Origin: CAZSDP01 sp964605665
GTDB lineage: Bacteria > Planctomycetota > UBA8108 > UBA1146
Length of the DNA stretch: 64,000 bases
Assembly: GCA_964605665.1 (NCBI GenBank)
Contig: CAZSDP010000003.1
Span: 124,001-188,000, forward strand
Direction of reading: 5' to 3'
In this document: in pieces, positions 1 through 9,307 of the stretch
Position numbering within the stretch: the first letter of the stretch is position 1
Layout of the letters: each line of letters begins with the position of its first letter
Made by a program: the position numbers and the translations under genes
The notes under the pieces: model-generated
Told to the model about the DNA's origin: nothing
The model's input: the letters and a program-made list of their open reading frames with translations, nothing else
Database searches by the model: none

Positions 1-873
1 CAGGGTGCCATTTCCGGCCCCGCCACTTGCGGCACTACCAGGAGTTCTGCAGAAACTATTTTCATAGTTCCAATACACGACCAGGGAACTCGCATTCCCA
101 GAAGTGATTCCACAGTGATCCGCAGTCATGAAGAACGGGGTGCCGTCCTGCGCGGTGTTGTTCACCATGAACCCGGTACAGAAGGTGAATCCACCGGTGG
201 AGATCACTCCGACGCAGTCGATCTCATTTTCCCAACCGGCAGATTGTGGACAGGCAACGTCGACATTGCAGCTACCAGAGAGGAAAGAGGGCGCGGCGAC
301 GATCGTCTGCCCAAAGGACTCATGAAATCCACGGTAGCCAAGGTTGACTGAGGTGAGCTCAATCAGAGCCTCTACCTCTGCGCGATCATCCCGACCGCAG
401 ACGATTTTTAGGACGATGTCGTTACCAGCGACTGCGGGAGTCCACAATTCGCCAGTGGGTTGCGTGTCGTAGTAGTCAAACGCGCGGATCTTATGGGTTC
501 CTTCGGTGTTGGCGAGGTGCATCTCCGCACCGAGAGGCAACGACCAGCGGCTAAAACCGAGGTTGATGCTCACTGCGTTTTCGCAGGCAAAGCGTAGCTG
601 CCAAACCGCGGTTTGCTCGTCCAGCTTCTCCCACACGCCATGATCACTGGGAGTGATCACCACCGGCTGTGGAATTGCGTAGCGAGGCGCTAGACCAAAT
701 GAATCTCTATCGAGATCCTCTTGCGCAATCGTATTGAGATCGAGTGCTTCGAACTTAATGACGGGAATTTCAACTCCCGAGCTTTGCGCCGAGGCGGATG
801 AAGATCCATATGCCGAAACCAGCGTCAGGATCAGGACACTCCAAAACACTTGACGGGTGAGTCCTCGAAACAC
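1..873 (-). CDS. Lysyl endopeptidase-like secreted serine protease (partial, 3' end off window)
   Basis: The 5' part (291 codons) of a trypsin-fold protease resembling Achromobacter protease I/Lys-C. The start is a GTG at 873 preceded by AGAGGA. Residues 1-30 form a signal peptide ending SASAQ. A propeptide of about 165 residues follows. The mature domain begins near residue 198 with SGSCNVDVACP, the typical Lys-C-like N-terminus. The catalytic His is H253 in MTADHCG, followed by VVYWNYEN. The catalytic Asp and Ser would lie beyond position 1. It is probably exported and cleaves after Lys, by family inference. The specificity pocket is not visible, and a C-terminal anchoring module may exist off window. 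Confidence 0.85.
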   Translation of the reverse strand, partial: MFRGLTRQVFWSVLILTLVSAYGSSSASAQSSGVEIPVIKFEALDLNTIAQEDLDRDSFGLAPRYAIPQPVVITPSDHGVWEKLDEQTAVWQLRFACENAVSINLGFSRWSLPLGAEMHLANTEGTHKIRAFDYYDTQPTGELWTPAVAGNDIVLKIVCGRDDRAEVEALIELTSVNLGYRGFHESFGQTIVAAPSFLSGSCNVDVACPQSAGWENEIDCVGVISTGGFTFCTGFMVNNTAQDGTPFFMTADHCGITSGNASSLVVYWNYENSFCRTPGSAASGGAGNGTL

Positions 874-1433
874 GCTTCGTTCCTCTCATTGAGGCCTCTA
901 AAAACTGCATTCGCAAAGCCAACAACAACTTGGCAAATGCACACCACTACAAGAGCAGTAACCAGGTTCAAAATGAACTCGGTCTTCCAGTTCACCTGAT
1001 CGACGGTCACGCCTCTCAGTGAGTCCCAAGAGTGGAACTTCCTCGAAGCAAAACAAGAACGATCTGTTTGTGGAATATGCCCGACGTGATTGTAGCGTCG
1101 CAATCGTGAACCACCACCATCAGAACCGATTCTTCTGCCGCAAAAGTCAACCGTTATGCAGTGCATGGTGACTGCGTTGTTGCAACAGTCATGCAGTGCA
1201 TATTGTTCCTGTCTCACCGGTCCATGCAGTGCATAATAAAGTCAAAAACGCATCGCTGAATTTACCCTATGAATCCTGGGAAAACTGCCCATCAACGCCA
1301 GCGAAGTAGTCGCACTTTGGATCCCCGATTCGACGTGGTATCCACGCCAAATCGAGTCCCGATGCGAGTGCAAAAAATTTTTTGAAATTGGTCCACACAG
1401 AGAGATCAAAACCGGACCTGACACTCCGACGCG
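874..1433. other. Intergenic region upstream of the protease; no gene seen
   Basis: No convincing coding frame lies between the protease start and the terminator of the subtilase gene. The notable content is three copies of an 11-bp near-palindrome, listed separately. The protease promoter must lie here or close by, but no clear -10/-35 pair could be assigned. Confidence 0.6.
1156..1234. promoter_or_regulatory. Three copies of palindrome ATGCAGTGCAT (candidate operator cluster)
   Basis: ATGCAGTGCAT occurs exactly at 1156-1166, 1191-1201 and 1224-1234. Each has arms ATGCA/TGCAT around a central G. Start-to-start spacing is 35 and 33 bp, roughly three helical turns. They lie about 280-360 bp upstream of the protease start and beyond the 3' end of the subtilase gene. 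Binding by a dimeric regulator is inference. Confidence 0.5.
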
Positions 1434-1474
1434 CAAAAAAATTCCGGGTGAGAGTCTTTCGACTCGCACCCGGA
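1434..1474 (-). terminator. Rho-independent terminator of the subtilase gene
   Basis: On the minus strand a hairpin with arms TCCGGGTG(c)GAGTC and GACTC(t)CACCCGGA around a GAAA loop is followed by ATTTTTTT. It lies 43 bp past the subtilase stop codon. Confidence 0.9.
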
Positions 1475-1516
1475 AACAAACCGATCTCAGTCGGCTTCGA
1501 AGTAGCCTCCGCTAAC

Positions 1517-4500
1517 TCAAGGACAACTTGTGAAGCTGGCGCAGTCCAAAGGACCATTCGTTGGATCAACTCCACAGCTCGGCCAAGGAGGAGGGGGTGG
1601 AGGGCCGTTACCAAAGACGTAGGTCAAGGTGTAGATCACATCACCCAAATCGACCATTTCGTCGTCATTGGCGTCGAGAGCAAGATCGCACGATCTGCTC
1701 GCCCCGCTAAACAGCACTGCCAAGGTATGGACTGGATCGGAGACATCGATTGGACCTCCATCCCCGTTGGAATCACCGCGGACGAAGAGCGTTGCTTCAC
1801 AGTCGTCGGGGATTCCATTTCCATTGTTGTCAGAACTGGACCCGCTGGAGATGTCACAGCCATCAGGTATGCCGTTGAGATTGCAGTCGATGCTATCGTC
1901 AGATCCGGGACAGGCATCCCCAAGGTCACAGACGCCGTCGCCGTCAGAGTCCGCTCCATCATTGGACGGATCATCAGTGCCGCTCGAACAATCGTCGCAA
2001 CCGTCACCATCGAGATCGCGGCAGGATGTATTGTCCAAGGGAGCGTTATCGTTCACATCGATCACGCCATCATCGTCGTCGTCGGTGTCTAGGCCGTTGC
2101 AGAGACCATCACTGTCGGTATCGATCGGAGTCGAAGAGGGATCGAGCGGATCTGTACCACACACCATCTCGACGGCGTCACTCGACCCATCGTCATCATC
2201 ATCAGTATCGACTGGATCACAAATTCCGTCGGTATCGGTATCGGTGGGCACCGAAGTGTTGTCATTCGGGTTGGTTCCACACGCGACCTCGTCCGTATCG
2301 GTCCAACCATCGTTGTCAGTGTCATTATCGCCAGCGTCACAGATGCCGTCACTATCAGCATCGGGGCCGTCGGCGGCAGGGTTATCGACGCCACTTGAGC
2401 AGTCATCGCAGCCATCGCCATCGACATCGCGACAAACGAAGTTGTTCAAAGGCGCCGAGTCCTGAGAATCAGGGACTCCGTCATTGTCGTCGTCAGAATC
2501 ACCAGCGTTACATTGGCCGTCTCCGTCAGTATCGACTCCGTCAGCAGCGGGGTTGTCGACCCCACTCGAGCAATCGTCGCAGCTGTCGCCGTCGAGATCT
2601 CTGCAGACATTGCCATCGAAGGGGGCTGAATCTTGTCCGTCAGGAACTCCGTCATTGTCATCGTCGGGGTCGAGCGAGTCGCATTGACCATCTGAATCGT
2701 TATCGGTGGGAACTGAAGCGTTGCTCAGAGGGTCGGTTCCACAATCCGCTTCAGCGGTGTCGGTCCAATTGTCATTGTCATCATCGGAATCGACCACATT
2801 GCAGATACCGTCGGTGTCAGTGTCGACCGGTACCGACATCGAGTTGAGAGGGTCGGTACCGCAACTCGCCTCCGCACTATCGCTCCAGTTGTCATTGTCG
2901 TCATCTGGATCGCCGGCGTCACAGAGCCCATCGGCGTCAGTATCGAGACCATCGGAGGCTGGATTATCGACACCGCTCGAGCAGTCATCGCAGCCATCGC
3001 TGTCTGCATCCCGGCAAACTGTGTTGTCGAGGGGTGCGGAGTCTTGACCGTCGGGAACCATGTCATTGTCATCATCGGGGTCTACACCGTCGCAGGTTCC
3101 GTCTGAGTCGCTATCGGTCGGAACGGAAGCCGCACTCAAGGGGTCTGATCCGCAAGCGGCTTCATCGGTATCGCTCCAAGTGTCATTGTCATCATCTGGG
3201 TCACATGGATCGATCGCTCCATCGAGATCGTTATCGGATTGGCACGAATCGGGGACGGCGTTGAGATCGCAATCTTGCTCCGTACCCGCTGCGATGTCTT
3301 GATCGTCTGGAATCCCATTCGAATTGCAATCTCCCGATTCACACTCGTCTGGAATTCCATTCATGTTGGTATCGAGACTGGTGCCGGCAGCGATATCACA
3401 GTCGTCGGGGACCATGTTCATATTGCAATCGAGCTCACAGGCGTCCGGTGTTCCGTCTGAGTCGCAATCGGGAGGAGATCCGAACCCATCCAGATCGAGG
3501 CGCCACAGATTCAGAGTACCGTTGTCTCCCGCGAAGGAGTCGGTGATCGTCATCGTCCAAGTACCTAGAGCATTTTCGCCATTCACGCCGGAGAGTGCCG
3601 AGACTTGCGGTTGCATCGTCAGGCCACTAGGAAGATCTGCTTCTGAGTAAGGAACACCGGCATCGTCGAAGGTCACGTCGATGTTGTCGGCATTGAGGTT
3701 CGAATCGGACTTGAGTGTGAGCGCAGTCCCTGCTGGACTCGCAAGATTGATCGCCAAGTCACCGATCCAGGTGTGGGTGATTTGTATCGCGACATCGAGA
3801 TCGGTGATCACCACCGTGGAACCGACGTTGATCGTGGCCACGGTCGGAGAGAGGTGATCGATCCCTGCTCCAGGAGTGGATGGGACCGAAAGGGTGACCG
3901 CTGACTCGCATTCATCGGGAATACCGCTCGAATCGCAGTCGAACGAGGTTCCCGACGCGAGATCACAACTGTCGAGTATCCCATTCGAATTGCAATCGGG
4001 AGCCCCTGCGGCCAACTGACACTCGTCGAGGACCCCATTTCCGTCGCAGTCGGTGCTCGCACCTAAAGTGAGATCACAGCTGTCGGGAACACCATTGAGG
4101 TTGCAGTCGGTGCTCGTACCCCCGGAGATGTCGCATGCATCCGCGACACCGTTGCTATTGCAATCGGGTTCACAGGAGTCAGGAATCCCATTGCCATTGC
4201 AATCGGTCGCACCCGCGGCGATGTCGTCGGCATCGGGAATTCCGTTGCCATTACAGTCGGGCGGGGCGAGTTGGAGGTTTCCGGTCGCAACGATGCTGTA
4301 GCCCTGGGTGCCACTATTGACCGCAGCTCCACGAATCCGAACGGTCCAGCTCCCCACTTCTGGGTTATTGACATGGACCTGTTCGACGTTGTTTCGATCG
4401 TCCTTCGTTCCTCCGGAGGAGGAGAAGCCGCCAGAAAAGACATTTCCGCGGAAGAGGGATCCTGAGGGAGAGGTCACTTCAAGATCGAGGTCATTGATAG

Positions 4501-6280
4501 AAGCGAATGCGGTTCCCGCCGTCGCAGCAACATCTGTCCAAACCGCTGTGACTCGAAGAACTTCGCCTGATCCATTGATCGTTACGTTGAAGACAGCTTC
4601 TCCACCGGTCGAGAATCCGTCGACATTCCGGACATCATCGAGCAAAGCGACCTGACGGGTGTTTCCGGGGAAGAAGAGAGAATCATTGATACGAATTCGC
4701 CCCCATCCTTCGAGGTTGGATGGATAGCCCCCCACGCCGGTCATGTCGACCGCTGAATTGATCACCATCGCTTTGATCAGTGCTCCAGATGGGGTCAATG
4801 CGTCCGCAGCATTGGCGGACCCCGATGGATAGTAACCAGCGGTGAAGTACTGGCGAATGAGGGCACTCGCCCCCGCCACCGCCGGCGTGGCCATCGAGGT
4901 GCCGGTCAATCCGGTCGTCCCACAGCCACTTCCAGCCGATGCGGACTGAGTCCCGCATCCCGGAGCGTAGACTTCCGGCTTTCGGCGACCATCGGTCGTG
5001 GGACCGACCCCACCTGAGCAGTGACTCGCCTGATTCGGCGTGTCCTGAGAAGCGCCGACGGCGAGGAGATTCTTCGCGTTTTCCGGGTTGCGGAGCACCG
5101 AACCATTGGTGACCGCAAGGCAAACAAAGCTCTCCTCGTTATTGCGAAGAAAGACATCGAATCCTCGAGCGAGGCTATCGTAGGAAGTGGTGCCGTCATT
5201 CCCCCAGCTATTGGTGTGGATCCTGGCTCCCTGGCCATGATGCAGATTGAGTCGCTGGTTGATCGCAGTTTCATTGAATGCGGGAACCGTGTTCACGGCC
5301 AACCCCGCTTCATAGGCCACTCCGCGGGTGTTGTCATTCAAACCGTTGTTACCAGCAGCGGTGTCCGCGACGTGGGTTCCATGGACGTCAGACCCGACGG
5401 AGCTGTTGTAGGCGATGATTTTCCCACCCGACAAGGCGCAGTGATTTTGATCGACGCGTCCATCGAGGACCCCGATCACCTGACCTTCACCATGAATTCC
5501 GTTGTCGTAAACAGGGGTTTGATTGTTGACATTGGTTTGAACAATCCAACGATTCGTATTGTTACGGAAGGTGATGTCTGGGGCATCTTCGATGAAGAGG
5601 ACATCATCGAGAGCGGCGAGGAGAGTCAGCTGCTCAGGCAAAGCGATCACGGAGAGCTCATCATGAGTGCCCACTCTGTCGACCCGCAGAACTTCCGCAC
5701 CCAGTTCGGCGATGGCGTCCACCGCAGCACTGGGGTCAGTTTGCGGGTGCAAACTGACGATCAATGCGAGCTTCCCTTGGCGATCGAGTTCTTGTCGATC
5801 TGGTTGCAGGTGGGTTCCCAACCGCTCGACAATCCCTGGTTGAACTTTCCACTCCGGTCGATGCTCGACCACTCGCAAGATCTCGGGGATCTCCAAGAGA
5901 GCTGCTCGACTCACTCCTTTGAGCCGAACTGTGAAGCTATTCAAAGGTAGGTAATCGAGGATCTCGACAGAAAGTGCGCTCAGATCTCTTCTCAGCTCAG
6001 GATGCATCGGTTGATCCAAGACCAGCACCTTGACTGCCTCATCCTCAAAAGGAGTGCTCGTCGTTCTCAATAGGTCGGGAAGGGCCTCGGTGTAGATCAC
6101 GCCAGTTTGCAAATAGAGCGTCCCCTGCTCGAGAGGAGCGGTCGACGGCAATGCCTGGCCAAAAATCTGCGCAGTAAGAGCAAAGAGAATAGGAATTGAC
6201 GCAATGGTGATGCCAAGGCGCGAACGAGCACGGTTGCTACGAGTTGGGATTGTAGAAGTGCCCACGGATGCGCGGATCAT
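1517..6280 (-). CDS. Giant secreted subtilase (S8) with P-domain, TSP3-like repeats and C-terminal dockerin-like module
   Basis: A protein of 1587 aa. The ATG at 6280 is chosen because GGGAGGA lies 6 nt upstream and a signal peptide follows (about 20-42, ending IFGQA). The propeptide runs to about residue 240. The subtilase triad is D273 (VLDGRVD), H300 (HGTHVA) and S462 (GTSMATP), with a likely oxyanion Asn at 392. Short CNxNGIPDxCD repeats flank a proprotein convertase-type P-domain (about 835-960). Long acidic Ca-binding thrombospondin type 3-like repeats extend to about 1480. The last ~90 residues are a dockerin-like pair (RGDSNGDG, DANDDEMVD) ending in SCP. It is probably an exported or surface protease. 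The substrate cannot be told from sequence. Confidence 0.93.
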   Translation of the reverse strand: MIRASVGTSTIPTRSNRARSRLGITIASIPILFALTAQIFGQALPSTAPLEQGTLYLQTGVIYTEALPDLLRTTSTPFEDEAVKVLVLDQPMHPELRRDLSALSVEILDYLPLNSFTVRLKGVSRAALLEIPEILRVVEHRPEWKVQPGIVERLGTHLQPDRQELDRQGKLALIVSLHPQTDPSAAVDAIAELGAEVLRVDRVGTHDELSVIALPEQLTLLAALDDVLFIEDAPDITFRNNTNRWIVQTNVNNQTPVYDNGIHGEGQVIGVLDGRVDQNHCALSGGKIIAYNSSVGSDVHGTHVADTAAGNNGLNDNTRGVAYEAGLAVNTVPAFNETAINQRLNLHHGQGARIHTNSWGNDGTTSYDSLARGFDVFLRNNEESFVCLAVTNGSVLRNPENAKNLLAVGASQDTPNQASHCSGGVGPTTDGRRKPEVYAPGCGTQSASAGSGCGTTGLTGTSMATPAVAGASALIRQYFTAGYYPSGSANAADALTPSGALIKAMVINSAVDMTGVGGYPSNLEGWGRIRINDSLFFPGNTRQVALLDDVRNVDGFSTGGEAVFNVTINGSGEVLRVTAVWTDVAATAGTAFASINDLDLEVTSPSGSLFRGNVFSGGFSSSGGTKDDRNNVEQVHVNNPEVGSWTVRIRGAAVNSGTQGYSIVATGNLQLAPPDCNGNGIPDADDIAAGATDCNGNGIPDSCEPDCNSNGVADACDISGGTSTDCNLNGVPDSCDLTLGASTDCDGNGVLDECQLAAGAPDCNSNGILDSCDLASGTSFDCDSSGIPDECESAVTLSVPSTPGAGIDHLSPTVATINVGSTVVITDLDVAIQITHTWIGDLAINLASPAGTALTLKSDSNLNADNIDVTFDDAGVPYSEADLPSGLTMQPQVSALSGVNGENALGTWTMTITDSFAGDNGTLNLWRLDLDGFGSPPDCDSDGTPDACELDCNMNMVPDDCDIAAGTSLDTNMNGIPDECESGDCNSNGIPDDQDIAAGTEQDCDLNAVPDSCQSDNDLDGAIDPCDPDDDNDTWSDTDEAACGSDPLSAASVPTDSDSDGTCDGVDPDDDNDMVPDGQDSAPLDNTVCRDADSDGCDDCSSGVDNPASDGLDTDADGLCDAGDPDDDNDNWSDSAEASCGTDPLNSMSVPVDTDTDGICNVVDSDDDNDNWTDTAEADCGTDPLSNASVPTDNDSDGQCDSLDPDDDNDGVPDGQDSAPFDGNVCRDLDGDSCDDCSSGVDNPAADGVDTDGDGQCNAGDSDDDNDGVPDSQDSAPLNNFVCRDVDGDGCDDCSSGVDNPAADGPDADSDGICDAGDNDTDNDGWTDTDEVACGTNPNDNTSVPTDTDTDGICDPVDTDDDDDGSSDAVEMVCGTDPLDPSSTPIDTDSDGLCNGLDTDDDDDGVIDVNDNAPLDNTSCRDLDGDGCDDCSSGTDDPSNDGADSDGDGVCDLGDACPGSDDSIDCNLNGIPDGCDISSGSSSDNNGNGIPDDCEATLFVRGDSNGDGGPIDVSDPVHTLAVLFSGASRSCDLALDANDDEMVDLGDVIYTLTYVFGNGPPPPPPWPSCGVDPTNGPLDCASFTSCP

Positions 6281-6291
6281 CGAAGTTCCTC

Positions 6292-6345
6292 CCTGTCCCT
6301 TCCCCAGCGGCTGAAAGCTGGGGGATGCCAAACCTCGTTTGGCAG
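6292..6345 (-). other. Two adjacent hairpins in the subtilase mRNA leader
   Basis: Reading the minus strand, GCCAAAC-GAG-GTTTGGC is followed at once by CCCCAGC-TTTCAGCC-GCTGGGG, just upstream of the GGGAGGA ribosome binding site. No known riboswitch consensus was recognised. They may affect mRNA stability or initiation. Confidence 0.45.
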
Positions 6346-6403
6346 GTTCCGTACGAAGAGCCCTATGGATCGTTGACCCATCGAAAGTACAAATACGCTT
6401 CAC

Positions 6404-6776
6404 GTCTCTGAAACGTGAGTCTTCATTTTAGGGTGGGTCAGGAGGAGATGCTCTCACCGTTCTGACGAATCTGAACGTTCGATTTTCACTTCATCATCAC
6501 GACTCTCAAGAAGCCTCTCTCTGAAGCACCCATCGGCCTCTAGAGCCCGCCAAATGGGGCTTTCCGTACAATTGTATGAAACACTTCCTCCCCCGATCGA
6601 AGCTCACTCCTCAAGGAGTCCATAAGCAGCGCACATCTCCTCAAAAAGTTGGTCACAAATTTTTTTTCTTCCGGGTTGAAGAAGAGCTTCGGGGGAAGGA
6701 GTCGATCCCTTGTCGAGGGACGCCCCCGAAGCAACTTTCGCCGCAGTAGTCGCGGCCCATAGAATAGGAGACCGCG
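6404..6776. other. Divergent intergenic region; no gene seen
   Basis: The space between the divergent subtilase and FN3-repeat genes contains no supported gene. Near 6660 there is an A/T-rich run of eight T. A long leader hairpin at 6690-6733 belongs to the rightward gene. Confidence 0.6.
6690..6733 (+). other. Nested hairpin in leader of FN3-repeat gene
   Basis: CTTCGGGGG pairs with CCCCCGAAG and encloses a second hairpin TCCCT-TGTCG-AGGGA. It ends about 43 nt before the start codon. It could be a regulatory leader, but it matches no riboswitch that I recognise. Confidence 0.45.
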
Positions 6777-9170
6777 ATGAACTCGCTGCGCACCTATCTC
6801 GCTATCGTCGGGTTGATCTTCGCCGCTTCAGGCGTCGACGCCCAAGAACCGGAAATTCTTCTCTGTCAGGCGATTCCTGGCGAAAACAAGGCTGAGCTCG
6901 GCTGGTTAAACGTCGCTCCCTACGACCTGATCCAGATCTCGGTCGACGGAGTGATCGTCGCAACTCTTCCCGGAACGGAAGAGTTTTTTGTCGTTGAGCC
7001 GCTCTCGGCGGGGGTCCATGCCCTCTGCATTCACGCCTACGAAGGACCCAACAATCCGCTACCAGACGTTTGTTGCGAAGTCGATGTCGACGGTAACGGC
7101 AACGGTGGTAATCAGCCCCCCCCATTGACACAACTCGCTTGTGACCTGATCGCAGGAACGAACAACGTCGCCCTCGCTTGGACCAACCCAGGCGGGTACG
7201 GAGGAATTCAAATCACCGTCAATGGCGCTTTTCACGCCTCACTCCCGGGAACCGCGAGTTTCTACACCGTCACCGGACTCGCTCCTGGCAATCACGTCAT
7301 TTGCGTGGAGCCCTTTGACGCGTCGGGCGCACTGATTCCCCCTCCGGCCTGTTGCGACGTCTTCATCGGAGGTCCCCCACCGATCATCGATCTCAGCTGT
7401 GACGTCCTTGCGAGCACCGCTGGAGTGCAATTGGTCTGGGGAAATCCGGGTGGCTATTCTGCGATCAAAATCGAAGTCAATGGCGCCATCGTCGCCAATC
7501 TCCCAGGTAGTGCGACCTCCTACATGCTGACGGGCCTCGCTCCCGGTGGCTATGTGGTCTGTGTCATTCCTTGCGTGGGCACAACTCCGATCCTTCCTCC
7601 CGCGTGCTGCCAGTTCAGCATCGCAGCGGTCGAGCCGATCGAAGAAATCTCCTGCGATCCCATCGCAGGCACCAACAATGTCGCCATCGCCTGGTTGAAC
7701 ATGGACAACTACGACGAGATCAAGATTGAGGTCGATGGCGTGATCATCGACACAATCCCCGGTACAGATCAGTTCTATATGGTGACCGGGCTCGCGCCCG
7801 GCGGCCATGTCGTCTGCGTGATCCCTTGCGTCGGTGGAGCTCAGATTCTCCCCGCACCATGCTGCCAGTTCGGCATCGCAGCGGTCGAGCCGATCGAAGA
7901 AATCTCATGCGATCCCATCGCAGGTACCAACAACGTCGCCATCGCCTGGTTGAACATGGACAACTACGACGAGATCAAGATTGAGGTCGATGGCGTGATC
8001 ATCGACACAATCCCCGGCACCGACCAGTTCTACATGGTGACGGGCCTCGCGCCCGGCGGTCATGTCGTCTGCGTCATCCCCTGCGTCGGTGGAGCTCAAA
8101 TCCTCCCCGCACCGTGCTGCCAGTTCGGCCAAGCTAACGCCCAACCGATTGCGACATTGATCTGCGATCCGATCGATCCTGACGGAGTGGCCATCGCCTG
8201 GACCAACGCCGGAGTCTACGATTCGATCGAAGTCTTCCTCGACGGAGCACTGGTCGCCGTTCTCCCCGGATCCGCCGAGTTCTGGCAGACGTTCGGAATC
8301 GCTCCTGGCCTCCATACGATCTGCGTGCAAGCGGTCATCGGAGGAGTTCCCCTCACCCCGCCCGCATGCTGCGAATTCGAACTCAGTGCCCCGATCGCTA
8401 ATCTCTTCTGTGACGTGGTCAATGGGACCGGCGAGGTCCACCTGGTTTGGACGAACGCTGCGCCCTACACCTCCATCGAGATCGAAGTTAATGGCACCGT
8501 GGTGGCGACTTTGCCCGGAACCGCCACGAGCTATCTCCTCACCGGACTTGCGCCTGGTGGCTATGTGGTGTGCGTGGTTCCGTTTGTCGGGCCGAATCCC
8601 GTCCTGCCGCCGGCATGCTGCCAATTCTCGATCGCCGCGACGATGCCGATCACCGGCCTCTTGTGTGATCACCTCTTCGGCACCGATCAAGTGCAGCTGG
8701 TTTGGACCAATGGTGGGCTCTACACCTCGATCGAGATCGAGCTCGACGGAATCGTGGTGGCAACACTTCCAGGGACCGCCACGAGCTACCTGCTCACCGG
8801 CGTTCCCGGTGGCGGCCATGCGGTCTGCGTCCGCCCCTTCGTCGGGACCACTCTGGTCGGGCCACCGGCATGCTGCCAGTTCTTCATTCCGATCGTCCCC
8901 ACCTTCATCCGTGGCGACTTCAACGCAGATGGGCTGTACGACATCAGTGACGCGATCGGTTTGCTGACCTATCTCTTCACCGGAGGAGTGGTCCTTTGCG
9001 ACGACGCAGCGGATGCCAACGACGACGGGCTGATCAACGTGGCAGACGGTATCTATATCCTCAATAGCCTCTTCGGAGCAGGGCCCTTACCCCCCGCTCC
9101 GCACCCGGCTTGCGGGCCAGACCCCACCGCCGACGCTCTCGGTTGTGCGAGTTTCCCTCCCTGCCCATAA
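6777..9170 (+). CDS. Secreted protein of eight ~85-aa FN3-like modules with C-terminal dockerin-like module
   Basis: A protein of 797 aa with a signal peptide (1-22, ending GVDAQ). Eight modules follow, each opening with a CD(P/L/V)I-like motif. Each then has a W-containing strand, a xIxVDGxxxxTLPGT segment and a closing PxxCC pair. The pattern is a fibronectin type III-like beta sandwich with conserved cysteines. Modules 4 and 5 are almost identical in DNA. The last ~75 residues are a dockerin-like pair (RGDFNADG, DANDDGLIN) with the Cys tail ending PPCP. No catalytic motif is visible, so an adhesin or scaffold role is inferred. The ATG follows AGGAGACCGCG and the gene ends at a strong terminator. 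Confidence 0.9.
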   Translation: MNSLRTYLAIVGLIFAASGVDAQEPEILLCQAIPGENKAELGWLNVAPYDLIQISVDGVIVATLPGTEEFFVVEPLSAGVHALCIHAYEGPNNPLPDVCCEVDVDGNGNGGNQPPPLTQLACDLIAGTNNVALAWTNPGGYGGIQITVNGAFHASLPGTASFYTVTGLAPGNHVICVEPFDASGALIPPPACCDVFIGGPPPIIDLSCDVLASTAGVQLVWGNPGGYSAIKIEVNGAIVANLPGSATSYMLTGLAPGGYVVCVIPCVGTTPILPPACCQFSIAAVEPIEEISCDPIAGTNNVAIAWLNMDNYDEIKIEVDGVIIDTIPGTDQFYMVTGLAPGGHVVCVIPCVGGAQILPAPCCQFGIAAVEPIEEISCDPIAGTNNVAIAWLNMDNYDEIKIEVDGVIIDTIPGTDQFYMVTGLAPGGHVVCVIPCVGGAQILPAPCCQFGQANAQPIATLICDPIDPDGVAIAWTNAGVYDSIEVFLDGALVAVLPGSAEFWQTFGIAPGLHTICVQAVIGGVPLTPPACCEFELSAPIANLFCDVVNGTGEVHLVWTNAAPYTSIEIEVNGTVVATLPGTATSYLLTGLAPGGYVVCVVPFVGPNPVLPPACCQFSIAATMPITGLLCDHLFGTDQVQLVWTNGGLYTSIEIELDGIVVATLPGTATSYLLTGVPGGGHAVCVRPFVGTTLVGPPACCQFFIPIVPTFIRGDFNADGLYDISDAIGLLTYLFTGGVVLCDDAADANDDGLINVADGIYILNSLFGAGPLPPAPHPACGPDPTADALGCASFPPCP
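7623..8132 (+). repeat. Recent 255-bp tandem duplication inside the FN3-like gene
   Basis: Units 7623-7877 and 7878-8132 are nearly identical at nucleotide level and encode modules 4 and 5 (85 codons each). The other modules are much more diverged, so this looks like a recent unequal-crossover or slippage event. Confidence 0.9.
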
Positions 9171-9192
9171 GCAAGGGGAATAGAGAAATGGA

Positions 9193-9230
9193 AAGCGGGG
9201 AGGCCTTGTGGCCTCCCCGCTTCTTTTCTT
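9193..9230 (+). terminator. Rho-independent terminator of FN3-repeat gene
   Basis: AAGCGGGGAGGCC-TTGT-GGCCTCCCCGCTT is a perfect 13-bp stem followed by CTTTTCTT, 22 bp after the stop codon. Confidence 0.93.
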
Positions 9231-9307
9231 GTTGATCGACTTCGCACTCATCCTCGAGGTGCCATCGCAATCACCGAGCACTCTGTTGCCAGCGAGGGCT
9301 CGCGGCC

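Noticed and set aside
1668..3460. Long open frames on the plus strand antisense to the subtilase repeats (Ser/Pro-rich and Arg/His-rich translations)
   Set aside because: They arise from the codon-regular acidic CNxNGIPD/DxDxDG repeats read on the opposite strand; no ribosome binding sites or natural composition.
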